Positions 52,891-64,000 of a DNA stretch of 64,000 nucleotides are shown here, in pieces. Source of the DNA: Diphasiastrum complanatum (lineage: Eukaryota; Streptophyta; Lycopodiopsida; Lycopodiales; Lycopodiaceae). The position numbers and the translations under genes were made by a program. How positions within the stretch are numbered: position 1 is the first letter of the stretch; each line of letters opens with the position of its first letter. Location: assembly GCA_029204225.1 (NCBI GenBank), contig CM055093.1, forward strand, positions 25,637,766-25,701,765. The letters are read 5' to 3'. The notes under the pieces were generated by a model. It saw nothing but the letters and a program-made list of their open reading frames with translations, ran no database searches and was not told where the DNA came from.

Positions 52891-53600
52891 TGTGAGAAAT
52901 CAAGAGGTAGAATGACATACATCAAACAATAAGTCTTGTGGAGGTCTCGAGTACAAAATGCATTAGGATTGTAATTTCTGACAATTGGAAGTAACATTCC
53001 CTCTCCCTAACTTTAAATTTTTCCTTGTAAGAAAAAATTTGGAAAATTCTTATAGAGATCACCTTCCTTCTCCCAGGATTTTTTTTACCAAATCTCACTC
53101 AAGCTCATCCCTTGTGAAAGCAATCGGGCATCCCATCCTAAGAAAGTGTGTCCTTATCTACTCAAGGGAAGATGAAACCACCTATCACCTTTTTTTCTCA
53201 GTTTAGAAATTCTCTTTGGTCAATGCATTATTTCACAAGTTCCTTATTCATTGCAAAGGACAAAAGTTCAAGTAACACTTGATAGCAATTAGGAAGAAAT
53301 TTGCGTGTACTTGAATCATGGGAATGTCAATCCTAGACTTTTTACTTTTTTGCTAGCACAAGGTTATCCAATTCATGCAAGATAATTTTGTGGTTTAACT
53401 TTTTAACCAGCTCATCTACTTAATGACCTTAGTTTTCTCCAGATCTGGTTTGCAGCTATATGCTCTTGGTTTTGCCATCTTTTTGCGACGCTTTATTTTG
53501 GGGTCAAGACAAGTGGGTCTTAACTTATCTACTTTCAATAATTTTTACTTAATTCTAGCCATTCACTTTGCTTCTCTTCATCAAAGTTGTTGATATGTAG
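52891..53600 (-). mobile_element. Probable 5' LTR of the same relic, outer end unknown
   Basis: Starts TGTGAGAAATCAAGAGG after the primer site. No second copy is in the window, so the length is a guess. No gene is seen. Confidence 0.35.
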
Positions 53601-53637
53601 TGATAAATTCGCTTTTGATTGTTGAGATTGTTATCAT

Positions 53638-54262
53638 TAGCACAATGTTGCACGTTCCATTCCAGAACACGATCCGGAATGCATTCCTGAATGTGATCTG
53701 GGAAATCCAGTTAAGGTTTCCCGGAATGCAAAAAAAATTTGGGTGCCAATATGGGTATCAGATTAAAGGTGTTTTCAAGAGCAATTCACTTATCTAGTTT
53801 GCTCGGAGTTCCAAAGGAGTGCGGTCCAATTTTGGGCCATTAAGTGATTCTTTATCGAACATCTCTATTTCTGCATTATGTGAAATGAAACGATGAATGA
53901 CAACAAATAGACAACAATTATGAAGCATAAGCACCCATCTCAAAATTTGTGACAAAAATGTGGGTCAACTCAACGTGCTCAACAGAATATGAGTACATTA
54001 TACAATGCCAGCAGTATCTCTATCTATAATTAATCGGATCAATATGGCTCTAGCCTCTATGCAATGTTATTTTTGCCTCGTTCCAGTTTATCAATATGTT
54101 GTTCTTCTGATGCATTCATTGATGATTTCTGAGTTCATTTAATACTAACTAATTAAACTATCAAAAGAAAAAAATTTGGTCCTTAGGCTTTCTTTCACCC
54201 AAAAAAAAAAAAATTGCGTTCCGGATTGCCAACATTCCAGAGCGTTTTTGCAACAGATTGTG
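53638..54262. mobile_element. Possible non-autonomous element with diverged terminal inverted repeats
   Basis: The left end has CACAATG.TTGCACGTTCCATTCCAGAACACGATCCGGAATGC. The right end, reversed, has CACAATC.GTTGCA.AAACGCTCTGGAATG.TGGCAATCCGGAACGC. The similarity is visible but imperfect, and no target duplication was found. It lies just before the NAGLU relic. Confidence 0.35.
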
Positions 54263-54533
54263 ATCCACTTCAACATTGCATCATCATGACATATTTTTGT
54301 ATGGTACGGAGTGGACACATACTCGAGTCTTTGAACTCTATGCTATAACACCATGCAAACTCCACATCTTTCTATTTGCTTTCTTCATAGTACACATTTT
54401 TGAGGCTCCTTTTTACATGCTATAGAGGCCAAGCATGACTGTACTTTCAGGAAGTACAATTTCTGCATAGATGTGTAAAATATTGTGTCTGTAACATGCC
54501 TTCATGCTAACATTTTTTGATTACTGCTTGCAG

Positions 54534-56464
54534 TATCAAGGGAACTACAGGTGTAGAGCTATGTGCAGGACTGCATTGTTGGTGTAGAATCCACATCTCA
54601 TGGGAAATAACTGGAGGTTCTCAGTTGACGACTGTTCCGCAACCGGGGTTCTTACCAAAAGTAGGGGACGGTGGTGTATTGATACAGAGGCCAGTACCCT
54701 GGAGTTACTATTAGAACGTGGTGACATCTAGTTGTGAGTTGTCGCTTGTCGCTTCTTTTGTTGAGAAAAGAAGTAAAGGTCAGAAACATGTAATTTCAGG
54801 TGGCAAAGAGTGAGTCAAGTATTGGAAAATTCTACAAGTAACAACTCACAAAGCATAAAACAGAATCTATTTATGATTGAAATGTGGCTCTGCACGTTTC
54901 ATGGATACTGTGTGTCTATTTTGTAGCAATATTGACTTACTTTCTGCTATTTGATATGTATCTTTTTGTATTCAAGCAGAACCTTCAGCAGCAGGCAATA
55001 AGCCTTAGGCTTTAGATGTTTTAATTTAGTATGATCCTTCATGGCAGAAGACAGGAGGTTGGTCCTTGTTTGACCAAGAAGGTATGGGAGAGTAGAGATA
55101 TTTCAGTTTAATGCCACTGTGATCCTTCGTGGTAGAAGACTGGAGGTGGGTTGTTGATAAACTAAGAAGTATGAGAGATTGAATTTGTCAAAGTGACCTA
55201 ACCCATCACGTCCTTTCCTTTGAGTCCCATAATGATTTGGTTTTATTCTTGAATTTAAAGCTATTTATTGTTTCTTTGACAGCTATTTACTGATGCTGTT
55301 GAGCTTTAAACCTATGGCATAGATGATAGAATTGGTAAACTTGAACAAGTCCTAATCACAGATAATGTTTCAAATCTCTGACAGACTCCTTTGTTTGGTG
55401 GAATTGGAAAAGATGGGAAAAGGAGATTGATTGGATGGCGTTGCAAGGTATCAACCTACCATTGGCATTCACCGGACAGGAAGCAATTTGGCAAAAGGGT
55501 TTCCAGGTGGAAATTTTTTAAACCGATTTGAAATGTTGTCAAAAATGATATGCTCTTGTTCTTCAATGTGAGGCTTAACCGAAGGTTCTTATAGATGTCA
55601 ATTGTTTTCAAAGCAGGTAGTCCTGCACTTGAAAGTATGCAACAGTTGCATATGTTTTTTTATTTATTGGCTGTCTATGATTTTGACCCACAATCTCTGT
55701 AAAACTAGGACTGTCCAATCAATAGCCCCATCAACAAGGTACCTTTAAAGACAACATCAGCTCCCTTTTTTGGCCCATATTTACATGCCTTAACATGTGA
55801 AGCATAGTGGTGTCTTTCTTTTTGACTCATCACCATCATTGCTCATGTGCATATTGCATATGGTTCTCCTGATTTGCACATTAGAAAATTTGTTCATGAG
55901 CCTCTTTCTTTCATAGATTCCTTTGAAGTCAGAATTTCCTGTCATTATTCCCTTATGATATTCTTGAATTTGGTGATCCTTTTGTCACTGCCAACTTTCC
56001 CATCAATTGCAGTTTTTAATGGCACGCGAGGATTAAATCGGGCAAAGTTCAAGATTGTGATGGTGGTGATAAATTTCCTGTGGAGAATGTAATTTCCTTC
56101 TGCCATTGTGGCTCTTATCCTTGATGCTTGGCCTTAATCTAAGCCTTTTAAGTAACATTTGAATTTGAAAACTTCTTCATTGATGGCTCTAGTGTCTGCA
56201 AACGAATTCACATTTATAGGTAAGATACCGATACAGTTCCATTGTTTACTCTTATTTTGCAATGTACTTCAGCAAAATTCATATCTATTCTTTGTTTCTA
56301 TCTTATATGTATGCAACGAGCTTAATTAACGTGCTTGCTTCCCGATGTAGTTTCTTGGTTTGCATTTCTTAGAGTGAGAAGTTCAATTTAACTAGAGAAG
56401 ATTTGGATGACTACTTCGGAGGTCCAGCTTTTCTAGCTTGGGCTCGAATGGGCAATCTACACAG
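54534..56464 (+). pseudogene. Alpha-N-acetylglucosaminidase (NAGLU-type, GH89) gene relic, three exons
   Basis: Exon 54534-54733 encodes IKGTTGVELCAGLH then CWCRIHISWEITGG, QPGFLPKVGDGGVLIQRPVPWSYY, a TAG stop (54712-54714, where plants have Gln) and NVVTSS. Four residues of the usual GLHWYLKYWC are missing. After a GTGAGT donor (54734), exon 55385-55498 gives [20 protein letters not shown] and [17 protein letters not shown]. The third, ~56373-56464, gives [20 protein letters not shown] and AWARMGNLH. The first two exons join in phase across the intron. The signal-peptide exon before and the rest of the catalytic domain after are not found. The intact enzyme trims terminal N-acetylglucosamine from glycans or glycosaminoglycans. 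With its stop, small deletion and missing exons, this copy is dead. Confidence 0.9.
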
Positions 56465-58379
56465 GTACTTATCCTTTTACTCCTTTGACATCTTTCAAGT
56501 TACAGTTTTAGTTTTGCTAAATTCTAGCTTGGAAGGCTCATTAAAGTCATTATGAAGATGGTTGGTTAGTATAATATGTTTTAGCTACGAAATTACTTTG
56601 CAAGGATTATAAAAGTTCTAACAGTCTATTACAAGAGATAAGCTTCATTCAATCAGAGTCATATTGCTTGATTTTGTTGCCACATTTTATTTTGACTTTT
56701 GGTCTTCAGTTCCTGGTGCAAAAGCAATATAAATACAGGTGAACCAAACATAGATGCAATGATTGGAAAACAACGAATTGCATTAATATAGTTCTAATGG
56801 TCAAGAAGAGTTGTGTTCCTCCAATTCTACCTACTATAAGGAGCGTTTGTAGTAGTAGGTACTGCCCAAAGAAACGAGAAGAACATCTATCTAGGCATGT
56901 TCCACTTTGTGGGGGTGTATTTTGATCTTCTTTCCAGGAACTTTGATCATCTTTCCAAAACCCCAAAAAGTTGTCCTCTAACTTTGATTCAGATATTCTT
57001 CATATCAATGTTTCCTTCAACCAACACAAACATAAATTAGAAAACATTTCTCATTATCATTTGTGAAAATGTGAACTTACTATATGCATTTTATCCTTTT
57101 GCCTGTAGATAGCAGATACTTTTGCTAGCATACATGCCAGTCCCAACCTTGGTTAGTGTTGTTAAGTTTTCTCAGCTAATTATTGTTCAAACAACACTTA
57201 TGCAAATTCCAAATTCCTTGTAATCCCATTCTCAAAAGGATTTTTCTTTTATTTCAAAATATCATACTGTAGCGAAAGCGTTTCTTCTGTTAGTTTCAAG
57301 AAAGAACAATGAGCATGGTGTAATACTCAAAGAATAGGAAAATATGTAGTAAATGGAAATTTAAAATATAATGGTAATATCTAGCACAATCACCATGAAG
57401 GAGGTTCTCTGCCAGGCCGCTAATCTAAGACACAAACTCTTCAATGTTGCCACACTGAGCAGATATTCTCATTATTCAAGGTTTCATGGAAAATGATTCA
57501 TAATATAATGAAATACATTATTTGTTATGTTGTAAAGTACATAGGCTTTTTATGCATAATGGACTATGCATGCTACAAGTCTTTAGCATTGTTCATGTTT
57601 GGTGACATTGTTCGGTGGCTGATGAAGTCAGGTAGCGAACGGCATCTATCAGACACTTGCTAAATGATCTTGGCAGAGTGGCCCATCAAAGGACTTGGAA
57701 TATGCACTAGAGCTCCAGCCAATATAGTTGTTAACTGATGCAAAGGATTATGGAAAAGGACTTATAGGTAAGGTTCCATTTTCTCACTTTCATGGAGTGG
57801 TTATGAGACTACTTTAGAATCTGGCCACCTCCAGTATTCAGAATTCGTTTAATCTTGTAAAGATTGTTAGCAACAAGGCTATTGTTATCATTCTGGCACA
57901 CCAGCAACTTTTTCAAACTAGGAGGCCACTATGAGAAGCTGTAACCATAGGTCCAGGTTGATGCTGTTATTTAATCAGATTTTTGAGCACAACATGGGAG
58001 AACAGGACAATGCTTGGCTGTTAGGACATTATCGGCTTGTGAGGTCAAGTTTAGTCCACTGAACTTCACAATGTAGGTAATGGTGAACCACAATTTTGTT
58101 TGGTCCACTTGAAAGCAGTCAGATGGTTTGCAAAATCCTATGGTCTGAGTGTAACAGGGATTGTTAATTTCTATTCCTGACTTTCTAATGACAGTTTAGA
58201 AAGTGTCTAACCTGTTTTTGTTACAAGCTGCTATTGTAGTGTTTTTGTATGGGAATCTTTAGCTCCACATGTTTTTGACAAATTTCTATTCCTCAATGTA
58301 CTTAAATTCTACGTAGCTGACATCTTAGCTTGATATGGTAGCTGTTAACATCATCAGAACTATTCATACTTGCAAGCGT
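56465..58379. other. No gene recognised
   Basis: I looked for the next exons of the NAGLU gene and found none. No LTR pair or coding frame is supported. Confidence 0.35.
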
Positions 58380-58767
58380 CGCAAGTTTCCCATACTACTA
58401 ATGCTCTCTCAAGAAGAGGTGCAAGCCTAAACTCTGAGAAGACGACAAGAAGTCTCGCTAGGGCATTAAGAAGCAACGATGACAATATTAATTTGTCCTA
58501 GGGCACACCCTAGTTTCTTATAAGGAGGGAAACTTGCCCCCCTACCATATTCCCACAATTCTTTACCATTCTGTAAGTCAAGTAGGAGACATGGTCCACT
58601 TGAAACCTAGAGGCGAATATGTGGCACCAAGATCTTTTGGATCTTGAGGGATTACCACGCCCTCCTGATTCTCCATGTATCCGAATGATTTCTATTATGC
58701 AATTAATGTATTTATTGTCATCTATCATAGTTGTGATGCTATATAGGATTATCTATAGGTTTCAACA
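58380..58767 (+). mobile_element. 5' LTR (approximate) of a Copia relic
   Basis: The end ..GGTTTCAACA at 58767 is fixed by the primer site. The start is not defined. TATATAGGATT lies near its end (58740), and a TTCTTATAAGGAGG stretch at ~58515. Confidence 0.5.
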
Positions 58768-58779
58768 TGGTATCAGAGC
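58768..58779 (+). other. Primer-binding site of a Copia relic
   Basis: TGGTATCAGAGC, a perfect Met-tRNA-type site, directly after an LTR ending in CAACA. The decayed gag follows ~730 bases on, because a MITE lies in between. Confidence 0.85.
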
Positions 58780-58906
58780 TTGATCAAATCGTTGAGTAAG
58801 CACCTTAATTTTGAAAGTGTGTGAACTGCTAGCGTTATAGATGTTTTCAGATTGCAGTTGGTATTGATGGAGAGCTATCATTATGAGGATGATAGTCATA
58901 GCAAAC

Positions 58907-59283
58907 CATTAGAGGAGTTCTAAATCCAAAAAAGACCCTTTGTAAAGATTTTTTTTATATTTTTTCTCAATGTTTTCTTACACATGGACCAATCAAAACA
59001 CTCAAATTTGAAATCTACGTAACGTAACTTTTTGAGTCCACATTTTAATTCCACACTAAAAATGGCATAACTTTTTAGTGGTAAATCCGAATTTAGCGGA
59101 GTTTGGTGCATTGGAAAGCCCTTGACAAGGGCTTTCCAATGATATGTTACATGGTATACTTCTAAGCTATGATTAAAAAGTTATGGCAAGTCAAAAGTAT
59201 TAGTGCTAAATATTTTAATAATATAAACTACATCTTGCACAAATTCTTAAAGGGTCTTTTTGGAGCTCAAAACTCCTCTAATG
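58907..59283. mobile_element. MITE with ~40-bp terminal inverted repeats
   Basis: The left end CATTAGAGGAGTTCTAAATCC continues AAAAAAGACCCTTTGTAAAG. The right end, reversed, reads CATTAGAGGAGTTTTGAGCTCC then AAAAAGACCCTTTAAGAA. The element is 377 bp and has no coding capacity. It contains a 33-base near-perfect palindrome at 59109-59141. A partial second copy is at 38597-38740. It sits in the leader of a Copia relic. Superfamily and target duplication are undetermined. Confidence 0.8.
59109..59141. repeat. Perfect palindrome with 16-bp arms inside the MITE
   Basis: CATTGGAAAGCCCTTG and CAAGGGCTTTCCAATG are separated by a single A. Such a cruciform-prone or RNA hairpin core is unusual in a MITE and could feed small-RNA processing. 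Confidence 0.9.
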
Positions 59284-59494
59284 AAATTGGTTTTTGAGCA
59301 ATTTCCTAGAAGTTGTGGAGAATTAGGACACACTTGTAGAGAGATTCTATGGTGGTGCCAAGTGGATCTTGGACAAGGGTCAAAGTTAGACGCTGAGTGG
59401 TGTTCATCAAGTGGCATAATACCTGAGCTGGGGTCCAAACGTTAGTTTGCCTTCTTTCACTTTTCTTTATCTAATCATGTCTAGCCTGTGTGAA

Positions 59495-60125
59495 ATTTCG
59501 CTTAATGGAGCAGCAAGCTAGATGACACTAATTATCATGTCTCGAAGTTTAAGATGGAAAAACTTCTTGAAGGAAAAGAATGTTGGGATATAGTAATAGG
59601 TAGAAAACTTGTTCCTACTTTAGAACTCGATCTCATGAATTTGCTAGTGAAGGATAACATCATCCCTCACATTAGAGATGCAAGGGACTAGTTCAAGCTT
59701 GGGCAATTTTTAAAGCCATGTTTGAGATTGCCAACATAGGTAGGGTTTTTAAACAAAAAAAAGAGCTTCATTTTCATAGGATGGATACCTGGGGGATTCA
59801 ATCACTTATTATCTCTCTAGGAACTTGGATATCAACATGTAGCTGTACAATAGGGTGTTGTTGACATGGATTTGTTGCCATTGGTTTTGAATAGCTTGGC
59901 ATATGCTTTTGAAAATCATGTGACAATGATTTTTGCTAGGGATAGAATCCATTCATTTGGAAAAGTATGGCCTCTTGAAATAGGAGGAGATGAGACGGGT
60001 GAACCTCTTTGAAAGGGAGGATTTTCAGGAGCATGCCTTTGCTTCTAAGGAGCAGTTTGCCAAGGATAAGTAGAAAGGTAAAGAAAAATTGAAAAGATCA
60101 TTTTAGAACCCAGAGCAAGTGTTAG
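59495..60125 (+). pseudogene. Copia gag (decayed)
   Basis: Broken frames read LDDTNYHVSKFKMEKLLEGK then ECWDIVIG (gag start), a middle part with many stops, and VDMDLLPLVLNSLAYAFENH. It is a third gag type, without the MAS/MGS start. Lys-rich sequence and a poor zinc knuckle (CKKYGNFAFECKK, ~60155-60195) follow. Confidence 0.7.
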
Positions 60126-60790
60126 AAGGACAGACCTCGAATTCCTCTTCCATACCACGATGCAAGAAATATGGCAATTTTGCTTTTGAGTGCAAGAAGA
60201 GCAAGCTTATCAAGGAAAAAGATCCCAGAAGCAATATGGGAACTATTTATATGGAGTTGCAAAGGAGGAGCAACATGACAAGAAAAAATTGAGCTTTTTT
60301 TTGGTCCATTGGCTGCACAAACCACTTATGGTGGTTGGTATATTGATTCTGGGGCTTCAAGCACATGACTCCTCATAGCGATTGGTTTAGTTCTTTTGAA
60401 GAGGTAAGCGATGGGTACAAGGTGTGCTTGGGTGACAATTCTACACACAAGGTCAAGGGCAAGGGCAAGGGCATAGTTTCAGTCAAGCTTCCATCAAGAG
60501 AGGCAAAGGTCATATTGAATGTCCTTATGTACAAGGGCTTGCAAAGAACCTTCATGTTGGTGCTATCACCAAGCAAAGTATGAAAGTTGTATTTGATGAT
60601 TTAGCTTGTTTTCTCAAGGACAAGGCTGATAGTAGGAAGGTTGTAGACAAGGGGATGCAAGAAGATGGCCTCTATAAATTATGCATGACTCTCCCAAATC
60701 AACATGCTTATACAGCCAAAGATGGTGATGTGAATAGGTTTTGGCATGAGAGATATGGCCATCTAAGTTACCAATGTAGACACTAAATAA
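60126..60790 (+). pseudogene. Copia zinc knuckle, protease and pre-integrase remains
   Basis: WYIDSGASS (~60337) keeps the catalytic DSG. One base is then lost and the frame goes on as HMTPHSDWFSSFEEVSDGYK then VCLGDNSTHKVKGKGKGIVS and NVLMYKGLQRTF, followed after another shift by MQEDGLYKL and FWHERYGHLSYQ. The polyprotein ends there. The following LTR-like DNA and primer-like site at 61222 belong to another element or to a rearranged copy. Confidence 0.75.
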
Positions 60791-60799
60791 GCACAATAT

Positions 60800-61221
60800 A
60801 GTAGTAGGCTTTCATCAATCAAGTCAAGCTCATCACTTTGTGAGAGTTGCGCTATGGGAAATCAGTAATACGATTTCCCAGGGAAGTAGTTATATAGTAG
60901 AAATGGCTCCTAACTAGTCTACTTCTAGGTACTAGGCCAGTTACCATGAAGGGAATGTTTTTATGGGACCTACGTACCCTAAGTTGCCCTAATCTCTAGA
61001 AGGTTCCTGAAGGGCCTCCAAATAGCCAATACAGGGCTACCATTTAGACATTTGCGATTCATTGATTATTTAGCTTATTGGTATTGCTTGGGATCTTCGT
61101 GGGTGAACCCTTTGATTATATCAGATGTTCATGGTCATTCTTCGTGGGAGATTGCTTGATTGTGTCTTTTATAGTTTTTTATGCTTCATTGATACCATAT
61201 CCATAGATTGAGTCTATAACT
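60800..61221 (+). mobile_element. Possible LTR before a primer-like site
   Basis: The DNA before 61222 ends ..GAGTCTATAACT and is followed by TGATATCAGAGA, a diverged form of the Met-tRNA-type primer site. No second LTR was found, so borders and family are open. Confidence 0.3.
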
Positions 61222-62400
61222 TGATATCAGAGAACTTTTTTTCTTGGTGGGAGTGCTAGTTTTTCTCCGCACGTGGCAAATCTAGATTTCTTTTGGTGGA
61301 TCTTTAGTGGAAGTTCTTTCGCTACACTTGGCGACAAATTTTTTAATTTTTGCGGCCGCTAGCTTTTTTGGCAGATTTTTTGAGTAGTACCTATTGCACT
61401 TTCTAGCAGCCTATTTGGAGGGGGCTTTGATATTTTTCATCAGCATTTGTATGCTAGCTTTTGACAATCTTTTGGAGGCTCCATTAGCCTATGTTGAGTT
61501 TATTTTTTACCTCATTTGCTAGCTTTTCAAAGTAGTACCTTCTGTTCTTCCTAGCACCTTGTTTTGAGGTAATTTTGACACATATTGATTAGTAGTTGTT
61601 TGCTGGTTCTTGGCTACGTTCTAGTCATTGCATCAACAGCTACCTTGTTGATTTTTTGGGGCAACATACCCACCTATTTCCAATGCCCTACTTGGAGGTG
61701 ACAGACATGTTTTTACACACTTTTGCGTGCTGGTTTTTAGACTCTTTTTGTAGTACCATCATCTTCTTTGGAGGCTATTTTGCTTGTTCTCTCGGACAAC
61801 AACCAATTGGTACCTGTGTTTTGCTAATGCTAATGCTTATGTGCATGTATGCTTTGATGTTGATGTTGAGTGCCTTGGTGCTGACCCTAAGTGCTTTGAT
61901 GTTGATGTTGCAGACTATGGTCGTTTTTCAGTTTTGATATATTAGATGAGTTTGTGCATTGTTTTGATTGCTATGTTGGTAGAACTTGTTTGTACTACAT
62001 GTCCATATGAGGTTCTTCTAGATAGGTGTCCATACATTCTTCAGTATCCTTATGTCATATGTGGGTTTGCTGGAATCAATCCTGATGCTATGCACTCTTG
62101 GGCTTTATGGATTGCTTAGAGAGTTGACCCCGTTTTCCTAGATGCTAGTATACATTCTTGGGCTTGGGTTATTGCACAAGTTTCCATTCTAATTATTGTT
62201 TGTCAAGATGTCCCTGGCATTCTTGGCTGATGCATATTGCTTGGCCTTTGTTGATGTTCTCGAGTCATTGATATGGTTGTCGTCGAGCCGTCCTTTTCCT
62301 ATGGTATTCCTAGCTTTAGACATCTCATTTGTTGGGATCCTGCATGACAACACTTTTTTTGGGCATGCTTGGGCTATTAGAGTTCCTTGAGCCAAGTCTA
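61222..62400 (+). other. No gene recognised; repetitive leader-like DNA
   Basis: The phrase GCTAGCTTTT recurs at ~61358, 61455 and 61522, AGTAGTACCT.TTG at ~61387 and 61537, and TTTGATGTTGATGTTG at ~61853 and 61898. It looks like a decayed retroelement leader or U3. No frame is supported. Confidence 0.35.
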
Positions 62401-63400
62401 GAATTGGCTTATTTCTATGTCAATTACATTAACTAATTTACAATAGCATCATGTTATTCAGTACAATAGAGTTACCAAGTGAAATGTATTAATGAAAAGT
62501 GGGAGCTTGAACCAATAGTACACTTTGATAATAGACATAACTCCGAGCCTGCTATATGAACCAAAGATAATACATTGAAGTGGTAGAAATGGTTTTGAAA
62601 GGTTACTCCTCAAAAAACATGATAGAACAACATTGTCAAGTAAAAGAAACAAATTACCTCTCTTTAGAGGTGACCACCAAAATGGAGCTCAATGAAGAGG
62701 CATAGGGCATATGCATATCAACCCTAGAAAAAGATAATAACATGAGTGGCAAAACAAGTGTGTCGAATATTCATCTAGAAATCCTCTTACAGTTTCGAGC
62801 TATGCCACGAATCTCCACAGACTCGATTTTGTGCTACCCAACCAGCAAACTGTCATGAATTCGAATCTCTTCGTTCTTGTCAACAAAAGTAAAAATGTTG
62901 TGGAAGAGCCTTTCTCTCACTGTAGCCTAACAATGTCATAGTATGTATCTAGCTTGTGCATGCATGTATATGTACTTGTTACGTCATGTTTTGTTAAACA
63001 TTGTTGCATATGAATAGTTACCATGCCAATCAAATAGGAAAATGATCAAAAAATGACTCCTCTTTGTTCTAAACTCTTCACAAGGCTTATAAAGATCCAA
63101 TCAACCCGAGAAAAGAAGATTTAATTGCACATAAATGCCACTTTAAATCACTCTTATAATATCAGGTTGATACTTTATATAAGAATCAAAACAATCTACC
63201 TTTCAAGCACAAGCTACCAAGATCACAATTTTGACAAAGAATGATCTTAATGACGAGTAAATGCAAAATGCTTTGAGATGAACCTAAATCACACTCACAC
63301 ACCTGAGAAGAACCTAAATCAATTCCAAAAGCTTCAATCCTTCTATTTCTCCAATGCTTGGATGTTACTCCTCGAGATTGACTCCAAAATTCGCCTTGAA
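62401..63400. other. No gene recognised
   Basis: AT-rich DNA between repeat remains. Nothing is supported. Confidence 0.3.
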
Positions 63401-64000
63401 TCAAGTATGAGAAAGCAAGTGAAACTTGCTAATTTGATCTTGTAGATAAGAAATGATCAGAACCTGGTTTTAGAAGCCTAAAAACCTTCAAATTAGATCC
63501 TACAAGAACTCAATTTGATCAATAATGGAGATACTAATCATAGATAATCATAAAGAGTCAATCAGTGCCTTGAATTGATCGAAATCACACCAACCAATTT
63601 AGTGTTTCCTAGCTTCACCTTGGCTTGAACTCCACTTGAAGGCTCAAATTTATGCAATTCTCTTCACACGTGTGAAAGTACGGACTGACACAGGCAAATT
63701 ACAGTGCTTGAACTTCCAAATAAATCTCACAAATCCAAATTACTCAACACAAATAGCAAATATCAAATATCTAGATCACCAACAACATTGGTAGATTAAA
63801 AACCAATTTTTTACTTATAAATTGATGGAGAAACCATCACATATTTATACAGCAGTAGTTTGAATCTTAGCATTACGTACTTTTCATAACCTAATCTTAA
63901 CATTTAACCTGATTGATTATTGGATCCACCCTAATTAGGGGTCTTGATCCCAAGATCCAAAAACAATGTAAAACATGCTATTTTTGGGTTCTATTTTCTC
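63401..64000 (-). mobile_element. LTR-like region, probably - strand, running out of the window
   Basis: The palindrome TTCACACGTGTGAA lies at 63663-63676. The reverse complement around it (CAGTCCGTACTTTCACACGTG) matches the context at 18615-18643. A TATA-like ATATTTATACAGCAG is at ~63841. No primer site or gag was found beside it, so it may be a solo LTR, and its outer borders are not set. Confidence 0.45.

Noticed and set aside
57600-57770. Possible further NAGLU exon downstream
   Set aside because: No reading frame there matches the conserved residues that follow the GNLH segment of the enzyme.
1-64000. CRISPR arrays, rRNA and tRNA genes, organellar insertions
   Set aside because: No regular spacer-repeat arrays, no conserved rRNA core sequences and no cloverleaf-forming tRNA were seen; tandem repeats here are plain minisatellites and leader repeats.

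Overview
The window is nuclear DNA of a land plant, probably a seed plant with a large, repeat-rich genome. It is AT-rich and has one clear intron-containing host gene, a KANADI-type GARP transcription factor at 28472-33498 on the + strand. Almost everything else is LTR retrotransposon DNA in many states of decay, with a few small non-autonomous elements and broken host genes. The species cannot be fixed from the sequence. No rRNA, tRNA, CRISPR, bacterial or organellar features were seen.

Layout. 1-12003: an old Ty1/Copia element on the + strand, already entered at its 5' LTR. A young, apparently intact Copia element (1877-8307, - strand) is inserted in its protease region. It has 655-bp LTRs with one difference seen between them, a 5-bp target duplication, a perfect Met-tRNA-type primer site and one uninterrupted 1317-codon gag-pol frame. 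12828-13090: a frameshifted histone H3-family pseudogene. 13570-25260: at least three Copia relics, one of whose gag frames is split by a block with ~185-bp repeats, plus a 746-bp inverted-repeat structure. 26440-27085: two minisatellites in front of the KANADI gene.

33500-53000: KANADI 3' flank with a tandem duplication, two antisense Ty3/Gypsy pol fragments, a dense array of CACATGTG palindromes in front of a TATA box, a patchwork of five or more Copia fragments on both strands, and two long frames of unknown origin. 53600-64000: a three-exon relic of the plant alpha-N-acetylglucosaminidase (NAGLU) gene with a nonsense codon, another Copia relic whose leader carries a MITE with long terminal inverted repeats and a strong hairpin, and an LTR-like end region.

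The genes do not act as an operon or pathway. KANADI is the only apparently functional host gene and the young Copia element is the only apparently autonomous mobile element. A recurring theme is the 14-bp palindrome TTCACACGTGTGAA, present in five perfect copies that all lie in LTR or LTR-like DNA. I found no clear evidence of a wholly new biological system. The best candidates for follow-up are that shared LTR palindrome, the CACATGTG array, the hairpin elements and the unassigned coding-like frames.
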